A stretch of 64,000 bases of DNA from Myrica gale (Eukaryota; Streptophyta; Magnoliopsida; Fagales; Myricaceae): the NCBI GenBank assembly GCA_963930655.1, contig OZ005604.1, positions 11,976,001 through 12,040,000 on the forward strand, read 5' to 3'. The notes under the pieces are model-generated. The model ran no database searches. It worked only from the letters and a program-made list of their open reading frames with translations, and had not been told where the DNA came from. A program made the position numbers and the translations under genes. Positions 44,601 to 55,781 of the stretch are shown piece after piece. Every line of letters begins with the position of its first letter. Within the stretch, counting starts at the first letter, position 1.

Positions 44601-47600
44601 TGTGTCCAAAAACACCTGAAGAAAGAGAGAAGATGAGTAACTGCCATTATGCTTCGGCTGTAGGGAGTCTCATGTATGCTATGCTTTGCACTAGGCCTGA
44701 TATCAGTCACGCAGTTAGCGTTGTGAGTAGATATCAATCCAATCCAGGTCCAGAACATTGGTCAGCAGTGAAACATATCCTCAGGTATTTGAGAAATACA
44801 AAACACTATTTCTTAGTGTATGGCAGTGAGGATCTGACTGTCCAGGGATATACAGATTCGGATTTCCAATCAGATATTGATGATAGAAGATCAACGTCCG
44901 GATTTGTGTTCCTTCTTGGCAAAGGAGCATTTAGTTGGAGAAGTTTCAAGCAAAGTACTACTGCTGATTCTACAACTGAGGCAGAATATGTTGCTGCAAG
45001 TGAAGCTGCAAAGGAAGCTGTGTGGATTCGCAAGTTCCTTCAAGAACTTGAAGTTGTCCCTTCGATTGAGGCACCTATTCCCTTATACTGCGATAATAAT
45101 GGTGCAATTGTACAGGCAGTGGAACCAAGGTCTCATCAAAGGACAAAGCACATAGAACGTCGTTTTCACCTAATACGTGATATCATATCCAGAGGTGATA
45201 TCAAAATGGTGAAAGTTGCATCAGCTGATAATTTAGCTGATCCATTTACAAAACCTTTATCTCAGAAAGTGTTTGAGAAACATATTAATGATTTGGGTTT
45301 GAGATATATGTATGATTGGGTTTGACGTTTTATTTCTTTATTATATGATAATAAAAGTTTATTTGTTTCTCACATATATTTATTGTTGTTATGGGTTTAT
45401 ACGTAACATGAGATGTTATGTATGTAAATTTGTTCATGTAACATTGTAGAAAAATCATGCTAGAGATTAATGAATCAAAGGCAGGGAATAATGATTTTTC
45501 AGTTCCTTGTAAGCCTGAAAGTGTTCTAGACTTTTGTAACATAAAGTCTACACTTGTTGAGCGGAGAATGATTGATTCCATCATTGAGGTATGACCTTAA
45601 GCAAACGAGTGAGTGTCATGTAACAAGTACATACACTGAACAGGATCCGATTAAGAACACCTTTTGGAAATAATTACTGTCAGGTTAAAGGTTGTTCTAT
45701 CACAATTCGGTATTGTCCTTAGACCTGAGAGGTTTGTATTTATTCATGAATTGTGTACACAACTTTGATATTGTCAACCGGTGATGTTCATTCAGGACTA
45801 TATCTGGACATGTTGGGTTGTGTGCGTGATGATTGAGTGGTATGAATGCTCAACAAGGAATCCACCAGTCTTTTGGAAAGACAGTATATTCAGTTAGTGT
45901 TCATGAAAGAGTTGGACCAAAAAGAATCCGGCCGGAGTGTTTTACAAAACTATTTTATGAATACATAAAAGTATATGATATATATTTCAAAATTGTTTTG
46001 TGGTCCAACTGAATTATGAACTAAGAAATCAAGTTTACATGAGATAGGGACATGACGGTGATATTTGGTTCTGAGGGCAAGTGGGAGATTGTTAGAATTA
46101 TGTGCCCTCGATAACCAAATTGATTAATTCGGTCCTAATATCTCATATGGAATATAGTATGGTGGAAGGAATTAATTGTATGTAAAAGGGGCATATTTGC
46201 AATAATCTTAAATTCCAGGGGTCAATTACAATATGTTGATGGACTTGATTGTAATTAGTAGAAGCCCTAATTGTATTAGAAGAAGAGTTCTTCAGTGTTA
46301 TCCTACGGCTGGAATTTGAGATCCCTAAGGATCCTATGTCTCATGCTCTTTCTAGGGTTTTTCCAAGGCCTATAAATATAATTGTTATATTCAAGGGGTT
46401 GGCCATCAGAACCTATTAGGGAAATCCCAATAACGAAAGAGTGACATAAATCCCTTAGGAGGCAACACATCTGAGTTGCTATTCTGAATTGCTGGAGCTT
46501 TGGATTGGATCGTAAAGCGGCTTAAGGTTTGTAGATTCCTAAATTCCCGTGTCAGGTATGGAATCGAATCCGAAATTGTAATCATAAATCCTGGATGATG
46601 TTTTGTTGAAAACATGTTGTTTGTTTATAGTTTAATTCCGCATATATAAACTATCACTTATGTCACCAATTTTTACCGTTTTCCATCATTGTAATCCGCT
46701 GTGGTTTCATGCGTGCCTTGCCATTAACATGATCTTTGTATTGGCACGACACAAACGATTTTGCAAGTATTTTCATGGTGAGGTTGATATTTCAAATAAA
46801 ATGCGAAGCGTGTTTGTTAGTATGCATCTCTGCTTCTGGTCATGTGTATTTCAGCCTGAGGAAAGCGCAGACATTTTGATCTTGTTTGTAAGTACAGGAT
46901 TGAGAGTAAGGTTGTGGGTCACGCGCTAACTGAGTGCAAGTGCAATTTTTGAATGAAGAAGAAACATTATCTCTTGGCTGATCAGTAACATTTGTAAATA
47001 AAGGATGATGCGTATGGAACAGATAATATTTTGTTTGTTGCATTGGATCTCATAGTAAGGTGCTCAATATGCACTTTGCTAGCTCTATATCAGGTACATG
47101 GTATCCCTTTTTTTGGGATCAAATATCCAATTTGAACCTTAATGCTAAGGGTAAGCAATGTTAAGAACAAAGCTTCAAAAAGACTCTTCATTGTCAAGCA
47201 GATTTTGTATTAGGTCAAGAGATTTAGAGCCACATCTTTTTGCCTCCACCTGTCCTTGCAACCGTGAAACTGAACCAGTTCATTTAGACCGAATATCAAC
47301 TCTTGAAATCTTGAACGAGAATAAGAAAGAATATTGCTAAAAAGCTCGTCTCATACTTGGACTTTTTTTTTCCTGAGCAAAAACAATAGGAGGGGAGACT
47401 GGAGGTTTTAATCTCTACCTGAGCATGACAGTGGTAGTGCTCTACAGGCTGGGACACCCAGCAGGAGGGGCTTAGACTGCCCACTAACATGGGGATTTCT
47501 TCAGGGACTTCCTCAAGTTGAATCAAACCATATCTTCATTCTAACTTCACCAAAGAGTCAATCGTAAGAAGCAAGCGGCGTCATGGGCAGGTAGGCATAG

Positions 47601-50600
47601 AGAGTAATTAGAAGACAGAACATGGTAAGAAGTCAATAGCCTGATCACACTGGTTCTTGTTAGAAACTTTTCTTAGCTCACTCGCTTTCAGTCCTTCTAT
47701 GTTCTTCTCCATACCAAATAGAGTTTTGTGCTTTATAAGAGCTTATGGAAGTTAAGACGCGTACAACCTCTTTTAATTCCTGGTATCTAGGGGCCTCAGA
47801 AATGTTAGTAATTGGGGCTGGTTTAAGATATGTGTAAATATGGTTTAGTTCAATCACACCAGCGGAGTAGAAGCGCTAGGAAGTCCATTTCCAGGAAACC
47901 TTTTTATCAAACACGGGACATCTTTTACTACTTGTCCCCTTTGTTTTTATACGCCATAGAATTTTGCCTAAAGCTATACCCTTGCTAAAGATGGTTCCTA
48001 TTATTCAGGGTCCTAATATTTTAGCCTTGGAATTGTAGCCATTATTTTTCCGATAATCTTGCTGAAAAGTTTAAGTTTTTGTTTCCCAATCAAAATTTAA
48101 TTAGTTATATAGAACAAAGTCCCTCCATTTTCCACTTGTGTCCGTATTCTCGGATCATATGGTGTGTGAAAAAAATGGAGGTTGATGATCTGCACCTAAT
48201 AGGAGGTCGGCCTGCAAGAATAGGTATAAATAACTGTTTCAATAGAATTTTTTTTCCCTTCTGGAGATGATAACAAATGTTGGTTGTCGCTCATGACTCT
48301 AAATCTGCTAAGAGTGCTCTCTAAATTCTACTAAATAAGTAATCAGAATTTTTTCGTATATGGTGTTTTTATTGCAATAAATATTAAGTTGAGGAATTAT
48401 AACTAATTGTGCATAACAATGCATCAGTGGACTGATTAAATTCTATGCATCAAACAGGAATTTTGATGATGGATTTCCAAACATCTACATTAACAATGCA
48501 CAAGATCTGCGAGGTCAACACGTGGCCTTTCTCGCATCCTTCAGCTCCACAGGAGTTATCTTTGAGCAGCTCTCTGTCACATATTTACTTCCCCGGCTGT
48601 TTGTTGCTTCCTTCACATTGGTCTTGCCCTTCTTTCCAACTGGCTCCTTTGAACGAATGGAAGATGAAGGGGATGTAGCAACTGCATTTACCTTAGCAAG
48701 GATGTTGACGAATATACCCATTTCCAGAGGTGGCCCTGCTAGTTTGCTCATCTATGACATTCATGCTTTACAGGTTTCTTCTCATTATTCTTGAAGCTAT
48801 TAGATTTACTGTTGGCTGATACTTTGAAATTCTTCCAGTATTATGTTGAACTGATATTTGGGTTAAATGCAATTTTCCATCCTTGAACTATAGGGTCATT
48901 GATACATTGTGCCCCAAACTAGTAACTTTGAGACATTCCTCAAAATATTTATTACTGACAATTTTCACCCTCCGTCTGAAATTTTTGGTAAATTGGATGG
49001 AAAGTTTGACAAAAAAATGCACCATATGCATTTTATTTGTTCAAACCTATGCGTAGTGTTTGTCCTTTTTGAACATACATTGACAAAGTTAACTTTTTTG
49101 TTTCTATTTTTCTTCTTTCGGTGTTTTTTTTAATAATTGAAGGGGGTAATTACGTTGTTTCACATCTGAATTCATACACAATGCATATGATCATTTTCTG
49201 TCTAACTTTTTGTCCAATTTAATGAAAATTTCAACTGGAGGGTTCAAAGTATTGGGAATCGATAATTTGAGGGTGAAATGTCTCAAGGTTAGAAACTTAG
49301 AATGCAATGTGTTAATGACCCCAAAGTTTAAGGGAGAAAAATGTATTCAACTCTTGGTATTTCTTTTTAACTTTTTGGATTAACAATATCTCAGTCAAAC
49401 TTTACAGATAGAATGTGATGCAGATAAGAAAAGGTTTCTGGATATATATATATATATTTTCTAAGCGTTTCTGGATATTTTGTTACCTGAATTAATGGTA
49501 CTTTTACGTTTATTATTGTTATGTCTACTTTCTCCTTTGGGGTGCTTGCGGCTGTGTGGTTAGAAAGTTTCTCAACATGTCATCTAGCAGAAATCCTATT
49601 TCTCTTGCCTTCCCTAGTGTTAGAATTGTATAGTTGGACTTTTTTTTTATAAGTAAGCTCATCTCTTTAAAAATAAAATAAAAAGGTGAAGACAGTACAA
49701 AGGTTGTACTGAATGCACTTAAAACATACAAGCACAAAAGCTAATAAAATCCTGCTAGTCAAGAAAAGGACCCCCCCCCCCCCATAGCATTAACCCATAA
49801 AAACAGGAAATGCGTAAAAACACCCTGTAAACGTTCCCCCGACGATGCTAAATCCTCAAAACATCGACTATTATGTTCTCTCCAAAGACACCACCAAATG
49901 CAAGATGGAATCATATTCCAAATCAACCTATCAACACATCAACCACCCTCTCCGGCATGACCCAATGAAGATTCGTGATTCCAAAAACATGCCCCCAAAA
50001 GCCTCTAGCCATCGAACAATGCAGTAAAATATGATTAACAGATTCATCATCCCTCTTGCATAAATAACACCAATCAATGACACAAACTCCCCTTCTTTGA
50101 AGATTATCAATAGTCAAAATCCGACCATGCGTGGCGTCCCACACAAAGAAAGAGACACGCATAGGTTACTTTGGTCTTCCAAACTTTACGCCAAGGGAAA
50201 GACTCTGAAGTACCACAAGAAAGAAAACCATAGAAATTTTGAACGGAGAAAATTCCATCCTTAGATCCCATCCAAATCAGCTTGTCATCAATTTCTCTAC
50301 GAACCACCTTAGCATAAATAGTGGAATAAAAAGCTGTAAATTCCACCATTTCCCAATCATTTAAGTAGCTCTTTTTTCTTTTGGCTGATGGTTATGATGG
50401 CTGGAGGTGGATCATAGGCTTATTCATTCGGTAGTTCGAAGCTGCGGAGAAAGAGCAGGCATTAGAGTGGTGAAATCTATATCAAGATTTATTTGTCTTC
50501 CAATTTGACATACATCATTTTCGAGGACAAGAAGCTGGCTGTTGTCTGTTGGAATGGTCTGCTGATCTAAGCTCTCTAATTGCAATAATAATTGTCTGTT

Positions 50601-53600
50601 GGAATGGTCTGCTGATCTAAGCTCTCTAATTGCAATAATAATTGTCTGTTGGAATGGTCTGCCGATCTATGTTCTCTTGTGGGATGCCATTTTGAGAAAC
50701 AACTAGCTACTTCAACTGAGTCAGAAGCATGGCATTAGTATCTTCCCCCTAGCATCTAAAGTAACGTGTGGAAGGTGAAATCTCATATCCTTCTGTCAGC
50801 ATAACTATGACCCTAACTTCTATAGACACTATTAGCTTCACAAGAAATGGTCTATGGACTGTATGATTAGTGATGGCTTAAGAAAATATTTGACGACCGT
50901 AGATTGTTGATTGGAACCAAGGGTAGCTAAAGATCATCAATGCCGATCAAATGTAACTTCAACCTGACATAACCAGGTCGTGACCATTTTTGTTATTGCT
51001 ATGGATTCTACATCCAGTATTTGAGCAATATCCAGAATTGAGTTGCTGTGACTAGTAAATCATCAGCAGAAAACTATGCAGTGTGCAGTAGCTTGATATC
51101 ATTGTCCTTTTTTTAGCATCTTAGTTGAGCTTTCATTTGACAGTTGGGGGAGGTATCCAACTGTACCCCTGGTACAGGATTCCCCATTTGCACATTCTTT
51201 TAGAATCCTTAGAGTTTCTTTTTAGCCGAGCATTTACTTCTACTTAGCTTCCCCTTAAGATGCATTCAAAGAAAAAATGAAAGGTTAAATTGCATTAACA
51301 GCTCCTGTAGGATGATGGAGTTCTAACAGAGACGCTGTGGGTTCTACATTTCCCAAGCACACTTTGATGTTTCATTGTTCCATTCAGGTCCTTTTGTCGA
51401 TTTTTGGGCGATAGCTGATAACCACGCAAATATATCGTGTTATGGACCAATAAAATCAAGCCACGTGTTAAAGTATTTTCCCACTGATTTCTAGTATATT
51501 ACAATGTAGTACAATAAATATAGGAAGCAAACAAAGGTTTAGAGATGGAGTGAGTGGGAGAGTACCGGGGGAGGGGGAGGGGTTGACGAGATAGAAGAAG
51601 TGAAAGGGAGAAAACCACTGAAACTACCAAATAAAAAGTAACCAAAAAGGAGTTAGAAAGTTTGGGATCTCAGATTTAAAGTTTCAGCAATAGGTTTCTT
51701 AGGTTTCACCCCTTTCAACATTGAGCTTCAAGCGATATTTATATTTGTGAAATTTACGAGCAGAGAAAAATGAAAGAGTTCATGTATTCTTGTGATGTTG
51801 GTACTTCAAGCAGTAATGTTCTTTTTGTTTGTATATTTGGTTTGATCTTTCGCGTAGATTTTGCAATTCTTATTGTTATTGTCAAACCAAGAAGAAAAAA
51901 ATCAGATTTGGGAATTTAGTAAATATATGATTTTCCTCTCTTTCTTCACTCTATAATTTCCTTTTTTGTGTTTGTGTTTGATGTTCATTATATATCAATA
52001 ATGTTGATAAGAGTTTGACTTCTTTCAACACATCATATTTGCTGGTCCATATATGATGTGAAGGCAATTGTGGTTGTGAATATATATGAACGGAAGGACA
52101 TGATTGCAATTAAGAACCACCAGTGGTGGAATATAGAAAAATTGAAAATCAAAGGGGCATACTACGGCTGAATATGGACTCTTGCAGTTTACCAAAGAAT
52201 GAGATTTTATTGTTAGATGGAGCCTTTGCTTTTCATAAGCATTAGTTTTTCTCTCTGATTGAAGAATCTATAACAATCTCGCATTAGTTAGGAAACATCT
52301 GGGATGACTTTATATAAAAGCTTAAAGGCACCTCCACTTGGCAAGCCAGTTTTCCAAGGTGTGAATCTCCAAGGCTTACGTGAATCCATTACAAATGGTA
52401 TCAGATCTAGTTGTGGGCTCCTATGCTACCCCGTTGCTACACCTATGGAGTGGCCTGCCATGGCGAATAAAAGCCCCGTGGTGCTCAACCAATGTGAGCG
52501 TTGGCCTTAAAAGGGTGGGAGTAGTAACAGTCCCACATTGGTTAGGAAACATTTGGGATGACTTTGTATAAGCTTGGAGACACCTCCACTTGGCAAGCTG
52601 GTTTTCTATGTGAATTTCCAAGCCTTACGTGGATCCATTACAGAATTCAAGATAAGTTCAAAACTGCAGTTTAATCAAGATTCTTTTTTTTTTTTTTTGA
52701 TAAATAAGCCAATCACAGTTTAATCAAGATTCAGCTTACTGGGAATATAATATCTCTTCTTTTGGATCCTCCTGGTTGTCTTTAATATTATTTCTAGACA
52801 ACAAAATGGTGGCAATCAACCAGCCATATTCATGGATCCTCGTTTTTTGTTATTATGCAGGAAAGATTTTATTTTGGGGACCATGTTTTGCCTTTGTTTG
52901 AGACTGGTATTCCTCTACTGAAGCAGCGTCTGCACCAGCTTCCTGATGCTGGCAATGTGAGTGGTTAATTGGTTCTTAATTTTATTGCACCTGGAATGTA
53001 CTCTTGCCTGTATACTTTTCTCAACTAGATCTTTCACTCTAATCATAGTCTTCTTCCAGATTGTTGTTGCATTTCCAGACGATGGAGCTTGGAAGCGATT
53101 CCACAAGCTGTTGGATCATTTTCCCATGGTTTTAATTTTCTGCTCAAATAAATATCAAGTTTAAATTTGTAATGGAATGTTTCTATTATTTATTGTCCTT
53201 TTGTGCTGTTGAATGGCAGGTGGTGTGCACCAAGGTTCGTAAAGGTGACAAGAGGATAGTTCGGCTCAAGGAAGGGAATCCCACTGGTTTTCATGTAGTC
53301 ATTGTTGATGATCTGGTACAATCGGGAGGCACCCTGATAGAGTGCCAGGTATTCTTGACTTAACCCTACGTATTTTGGCTTCTTCTTCTTTTTTCCTCTT
53401 TTTTGAGATAACTTAAGAGAGGACTTAGATAAGTATATGGTCATTTAAGGTTATAACTCCTTGTTTTATTTACAAACATTTATTTGGATTAGAACTTCAA
53501 TCTTTGGTTATGATAATCTTTGTTTTCTTTAAACATAGTGTATTTATTTACAATATATAAAAGATGTAAATCTAAGCATTTGGAATTGATACAGACATGA

Positions 53601-54601
53601 CAGAAACATTGATGACGCTAGATAGTTTGTGTCTGCATAAATTTGTGACCTCTGTTTTTTATTTTTCATTTAGAAATAATAGAAAAGATTGTTTAAAAAT
53701 CTGGAGTCATAATATAATTGACTTACTAAGGCAAGTATCCTTATTATGCGTTCAGAGAGTTCTACCTTAACATGGAGGTATGTTCTTCCTTTTGTGTTGT
53801 ATTCCTATGTCGTTATCATGACACTCGAGGTGTGCATTTGATGCGCCATACTTTTACAACTAGGTTCATCTTCCTACAGAGTTAGTAATCAAAGCCATTT
53901 CCACAAAAAGAAAAGTGTTCTATCTTCTAGCTTCTTGTCTTTAAGCCTTTTATGTGCCCATTGTCCAATATGCATGCATACTGGGATGTAAGTTCTCCTT
54001 TTTCAATTATATTCCCATGTATCATGGCATGCAAGGTGCATCTGGTATGTCTTTCCTTTATGATTTGTCGATCTTCCCATCAAAGAAGTAATCAATGTCA
54101 TTTCCACAATCGAAAAAAAATTCTGGAAAAAGAGAGTTCTATTGCATGAATCATTTTATCCTTTACTATTTTGTATGTTGCACTTGTCTTGGAAAACTGC
54201 ACGTAACCTTCCCTTTCTTGTTTTGTGTTTTTGGCATTTGCTTTCTTGGCTGTGCCAGAAAGTTTTGGCAGCTCATGGTGCAGCAAAGGTGAGTGCTTAT
54301 GTGACACATGGGGTTTTTCCTAAGCGATCATGGGAGCGATTCACACACAAGGATGGTATGTGCTTTAATGTTCCTATCCCTCCCCCTTCTCTTTTGAATG
54401 TCCATGTAAATTTTCTTTGCTAGGCCCAATTTCTTTTATTCTTATTGCCTTTGAATGTCAATTTCAGAAAGCTCGGAAAAGGCATTTGCCTACTTTTGGA
54501 TAACGGATTCCTGCCCACTTACTGTCAAAGCTATAGCAAATAAAGCTCCTTTCGAAGTACTGACCCTTGCCGGATCAATTGCCGATTCACTACAGATTTG
54601 A
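38612..54601 (+). CDS. PRS4: Ribose-phosphate pyrophosphokinase 4-like gene, 7 exons, start disrupted by a MITE
   Basis: PRS enzymes make PRPP from ribose 5-phosphate and ATP for nucleotide, His and Trp synthesis; PRS4 is the cytosolic, phosphate-independent plant type. Exons read from splice sites: 38612-38619 plus 38805-38918 (one exon split by a MITE), 48458-48773, 52861-52956, 53060-53128, 53220-53348, 54259-54355 and 54468-54601. All use GT-AG and stay in phase. Without the MITE this makes 320 codons, against about 337 in Arabidopsis. It starts [16 protein letters not shown]. The PRPP loop [17 protein letters not shown] is at residues 227-243, with [18 protein letters not shown] before it, and the end is [11 protein letters not shown]. 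With the MITE, translation from 38612 stops after eight residues, and the next in-frame Met is deep in exon 2 (FERMEDEGD). All other exons are intact, so the hit is recent, or another start is used. Confidence 0.9.
38620..38801. mobile_element. Tourist-like (PIF/Harbinger-type) MITE inside codon 3 of the PRS4-like gene
   Basis: 182 bp between two TAA triplets (38617-38619 and 38802-38804). The ends are imperfect inverted repeats of about 26 bp: GGCTGCGTTTGCGTCCTAAA at the left, and GGGTGTGTTTGTGTTGTAAA read inward from the right. It is the same family as the copies at 32733 and 36946. Removing the body and one TAA joins ATGACTAA to GTCTCAGACG and gives [10 protein letters not shown], matching PRS4 homologues. 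Confidence 0.85.
39225..39229. repeat. Left target-site duplication CTTAT of the Copia element
   Basis: CTTAT is repeated exactly at 46657-46661. Confidence 0.9.
39230..39796 (+). repeat. 5' LTR of the Copia element
   Basis: TGTTAGAATTATGTGCCC ... ATATAAACTATCA, 567 bp. It holds a TATA-like 'cctataaatataat' at about 39511. Confidence 0.95.
39798..39809 (+). other. Primer-binding site of the Copia element
   Basis: TGGTATCGGAGC one base after the LTR; initiator tRNA-Met type. Confidence 0.85.
39810..41354 (+). other. Long GC-rich leader of the Copia element
   Basis: 1.5 kb between PBS and gag. The part 40070-40720 is strikingly GC-rich in an AT-rich neighbourhood. It is full of short inverted and direct repeats of the 'gacccggaccgg' and 'ggctggcc' kind and has two long A runs. 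It is likely to fold strongly as RNA. No reading frame of interest. Confidence 0.7.
40171..40201 (+). repeat. Perfect 14-bp hairpin in the Copia leader
   Basis: CATAACACCTGTGT, then AAG, then ACACAGGTGTTATG: a perfect 14-bp stem with a 3-base loop. Its place in the leader suggests a structured RNA element; function unknown. Confidence 0.8.
41355..45325 (+). pseudogene. Copia gag-pol coding region
   Basis: Parts in order: gag of UBN2 type ([19 protein letters not shown], about 41355-42000); CCHC knuckle [14 protein letters not shown] near 42115; protease with [12 protein letters not shown] near 42258; pre-integrase domain ([15 protein letters not shown]) near 42677; integrase core ([35 protein letters not shown]) about 42858-43200; reverse transcriptase ([30 protein letters not shown]) about 43955-44560; RNase H ([43 protein letters not shown]) about 44849-45190. 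The family makes a single polyprotein that its protease cuts. This copy has about two breaks, so it is probably inactive by itself. Confidence 0.9.
45326..46089 (+). other. 3' non-coding part of the Copia element with polypurine tract
   Basis: Non-coding stretch between RNase H and the 3' LTR. It ends with the purine-rich 'gagggcaagtgggaga' (about 46073-46088) just before the LTR, the expected plus-strand priming site. Confidence 0.75.
46090..46656 (+). repeat. 3' LTR of the Copia element
   Basis: 567 bp, near-identical to 39230-39796 (about three differences). Confidence 0.95.
46657..46661. repeat. Right target-site duplication CTTAT of the Copia element
   Basis: Exact copy of 39225-39229. 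Confidence 0.9.
48860..49353. mobile_element. Mutator-like MITE with long inverted repeats
   Basis: 494 bp. The left end GGGTTAAATGCAATTTTC ... GGGTCATTGATACATTG and the reversed right end GAGTTGAATACATTTTTC ... GGGGTCATTAACACATTG pair over about 100 bp with mismatches. The 9-bp flanks ctgatattt and ttggtattt agree at seven positions, which fits an aged 9-bp target duplication of the Mutator type. No coding capacity. Confidence 0.6.
49640..50367 (-). mobile_element. 5'-truncated L1-type LINE fragment
   Basis: The minus strand codes for the end of a LINE ORF2. Text at 49923-50162 ([36 protein letters not shown]) is the zf-RVT zinc-binding domain and matches the full LINE at 57253-57720 closely. 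It is frame-broken near 50110-50160. A T run at 49640-49648 is the poly(A) tail, and the 3' end matches that of the 57152 element. It is antisense to the host gene. Confidence 0.85.
50543..50672. repeat. 50-bp tandem repeat, about 2.6 copies
   Basis: The unit starts TGTCTGTTGGAATGGTCTGC at 50543, 50593 and 50643. The first two copies are identical over 50 bp; the third begins to diverge. Confidence 0.9.
52269..52642 (+). mobile_element. TRIM (terminal-repeat retrotransposon in miniature)
   Basis: Two direct repeats of about 120 bp (52269-52393 and 52522-52642) share 'ttaggaaacat.tgggatgactt', 'acacctccacttggcaag' and an ending 'atccattaca'. A PBS-like TGGTATCAGATC lies at 52396, directly after the first repeat, and a purine-rich 'aaaagggtggga' lies before the second. 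It has no coding capacity. The flanks GAATC and GAATT may be an aged target duplication. Confidence 0.75.
52667..52732 (-). mobile_element. Micro LINE insertion (32 bp) with a perfect 17-bp target duplication
   Basis: CAGTTTAATCAAGATTC occurs at 52667-52683 and 52716-52732. The 32 bp between, read on the minus strand, are TGATTGGCTTATTTATC plus 15 A. The TTATC(A)n end resembles the 3' ends of the LINEs at 57152 and 49640, so this is a very strongly 5'-truncated LINE copy. Confidence 0.8.
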
Positions 54602-54790
54602 AAAGAGCTCAGATATGGCGTCAGGACAATATTGGTAAAATTGAACACAGGTCGGTGGTGATATTTTTGGGCAAACAGCATCCAAGAATGCTATTTTCTG
54701 ATTTGATATCACTGAACTCAAAAAACTAAGTACTGCTTTTGCAGTTGTCATGTTGTACAATTTGGGATTCAGAAATTTAAAAAAGAAGTT

Positions 54791-54796
54791 AATAAA
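54791..54796 (+). promoter_or_regulatory. Possible poly(A) signal of the PRS4-like gene
   Basis: AATAAA 190 bp after the stop codon at 54601; plausible by place only. Confidence 0.35.
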
Positions 54797-54990
54797 ATTC
54801 CGTTTATGCACTTGCACCTTTCAATTCATTGAAGATATCTGTCACTGGACTCATCGTGTTGTTAAATGTGGATCAAGTACGCTTCCGAACAGCAGGTTCT
54901 GGAGTTTTCTTTGAGAGTCTCTCTTCTTTAACTGGCACAAGCTGACTGGATAAATGACAAGAAATGGGGACTAGGATTTACGTAACGTAA

Positions 54991-55090
54991 AGTGATCACT
55001 TTGGAGGACAGCCCGTAGGGCCATGCCTGGAGAAACATTGATGCCTTGATCTAGTGATCACTTTGAAGGACAGCCCGTAGGGCCATGCCT
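54991..55090. repeat. 38-bp direct repeat pair
   Basis: 'agtgatcactttg.aggacagcccgtagggccatgcct' occurs at 54991-55028 and 55053-55090 with one difference. Confidence 0.85.
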
Positions 55091-55781
55091 CAGTAATTTC
55101 TTAAACCAACGAAAAATCAATGCACTGAACCAAACAGATGAAATGAACACTGGAAACAGTATTCTACAGAGACCAAAGCAAAAAATTTCATTTACAACTT
55201 TCAGGAGAGAATTCTGTTCCGGAGTCGAGTTATAAAAGCATCTGTACAAGAAATGTATGTACATAATCAGATACACATTTTCACAAGTAACATGAGACTA
55301 ACATTGTGCGAGACATGTTTGTCTCCCTTCTGTACAATTTCTAAACACTCCATAGACATCTATCCATAAACGTGTAATTATAATTGCAAATGGACTTAGA
55401 CTAGGAAGGAAAGCTGAGGGGGTGATAAATGAGCCAAACCCATAGGAGAGCATGCACAAACATGTAGGCGCCACATATTCCTGCAGGTAGACTTCACAAT
55501 TCAGCAATATGCTTCACCTTATTCCTCTCCCCTGGTTTCAATTAATGATTTGTAGTTATGCATACAACAAAATGCTGTCTCTTTTCCTTAACGACTTTCT
55601 CGTGAAAGATTCTTGAGGATCCATCACACAGAGACAGACGATGCCAATTATATGAGCAATTATATACCTCTTACTTGGTCCTCTTTCAACTTTTTACACT
55701 TGAATACCTATGCAACAGTTAGCTCCCATTCTTAAGGCCGAGAGTTAGGTTTCTATAAATTGTCAATTTCTCTCTGCCTTC

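Larger units (their letters stand above)
39230..46656 (+). mobile_element. Young Ty1/Copia element in PRS4-like intron 1, nearly whole
   Basis: 7427 bp with two 567-bp LTRs, a CTTAT target duplication, a PBS, a long leader, a gag-pol region and a polypurine tract. The order gag, protease, integrase, RT, RNase H is Copia. The sequence style is of the TNT1/Tork-TAR group, but the lineage is only a guess. The LTRs differ at about three sites (0.5%). At 1.3e-8 per site per year this is about 0.2 million years, older if the host mutates slowly. The coding region has about two breaks. It lies in the same orientation as the host gene. Confidence 0.9.
38919..48457 (+). other. Intron 1 of the PRS4-like gene (9.5 kb)
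   Basis: Donor GT at 38919 after ...ATCAAATGGAG; acceptor AG at 48456-48457 before GAATTTTGATGATGG. Most of its length is the Copia element 39230-46656. The remaining 46662-48457 is non-coding with nothing I recognise, apart from short spurious frames. Confidence 0.8.
48774..52860 (+). other. Intron 2 of the PRS4-like gene (4.1 kb)
   Basis: Donor GTTTCT after ...CATGCTTTACAG; acceptor ATTATGCAG at 52860. It holds a Mutator-like MITE, a LINE fragment, a 50-bp tandem repeat, a TRIM and a micro LINE insertion, listed separately. The rest (about 50673-52268) shows nothing I recognise. Confidence 0.85.
54602..55781. other. 3' UTRs and spacer between the convergent PRS4-like and MEI2-like genes
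   Basis: Non-coding. It must contain both 3' ends, since the stops lie only 1181 bp apart on opposite strands. It holds a 38-bp direct duplication at 54991-55090. Confidence 0.7.

Noticed and set aside
52269-52642. Considered as a Cassandra element with a 5S-like LTR
   Set aside because: No 5S rRNA internal promoter motifs seen in the repeats; kept as a generic TRIM.
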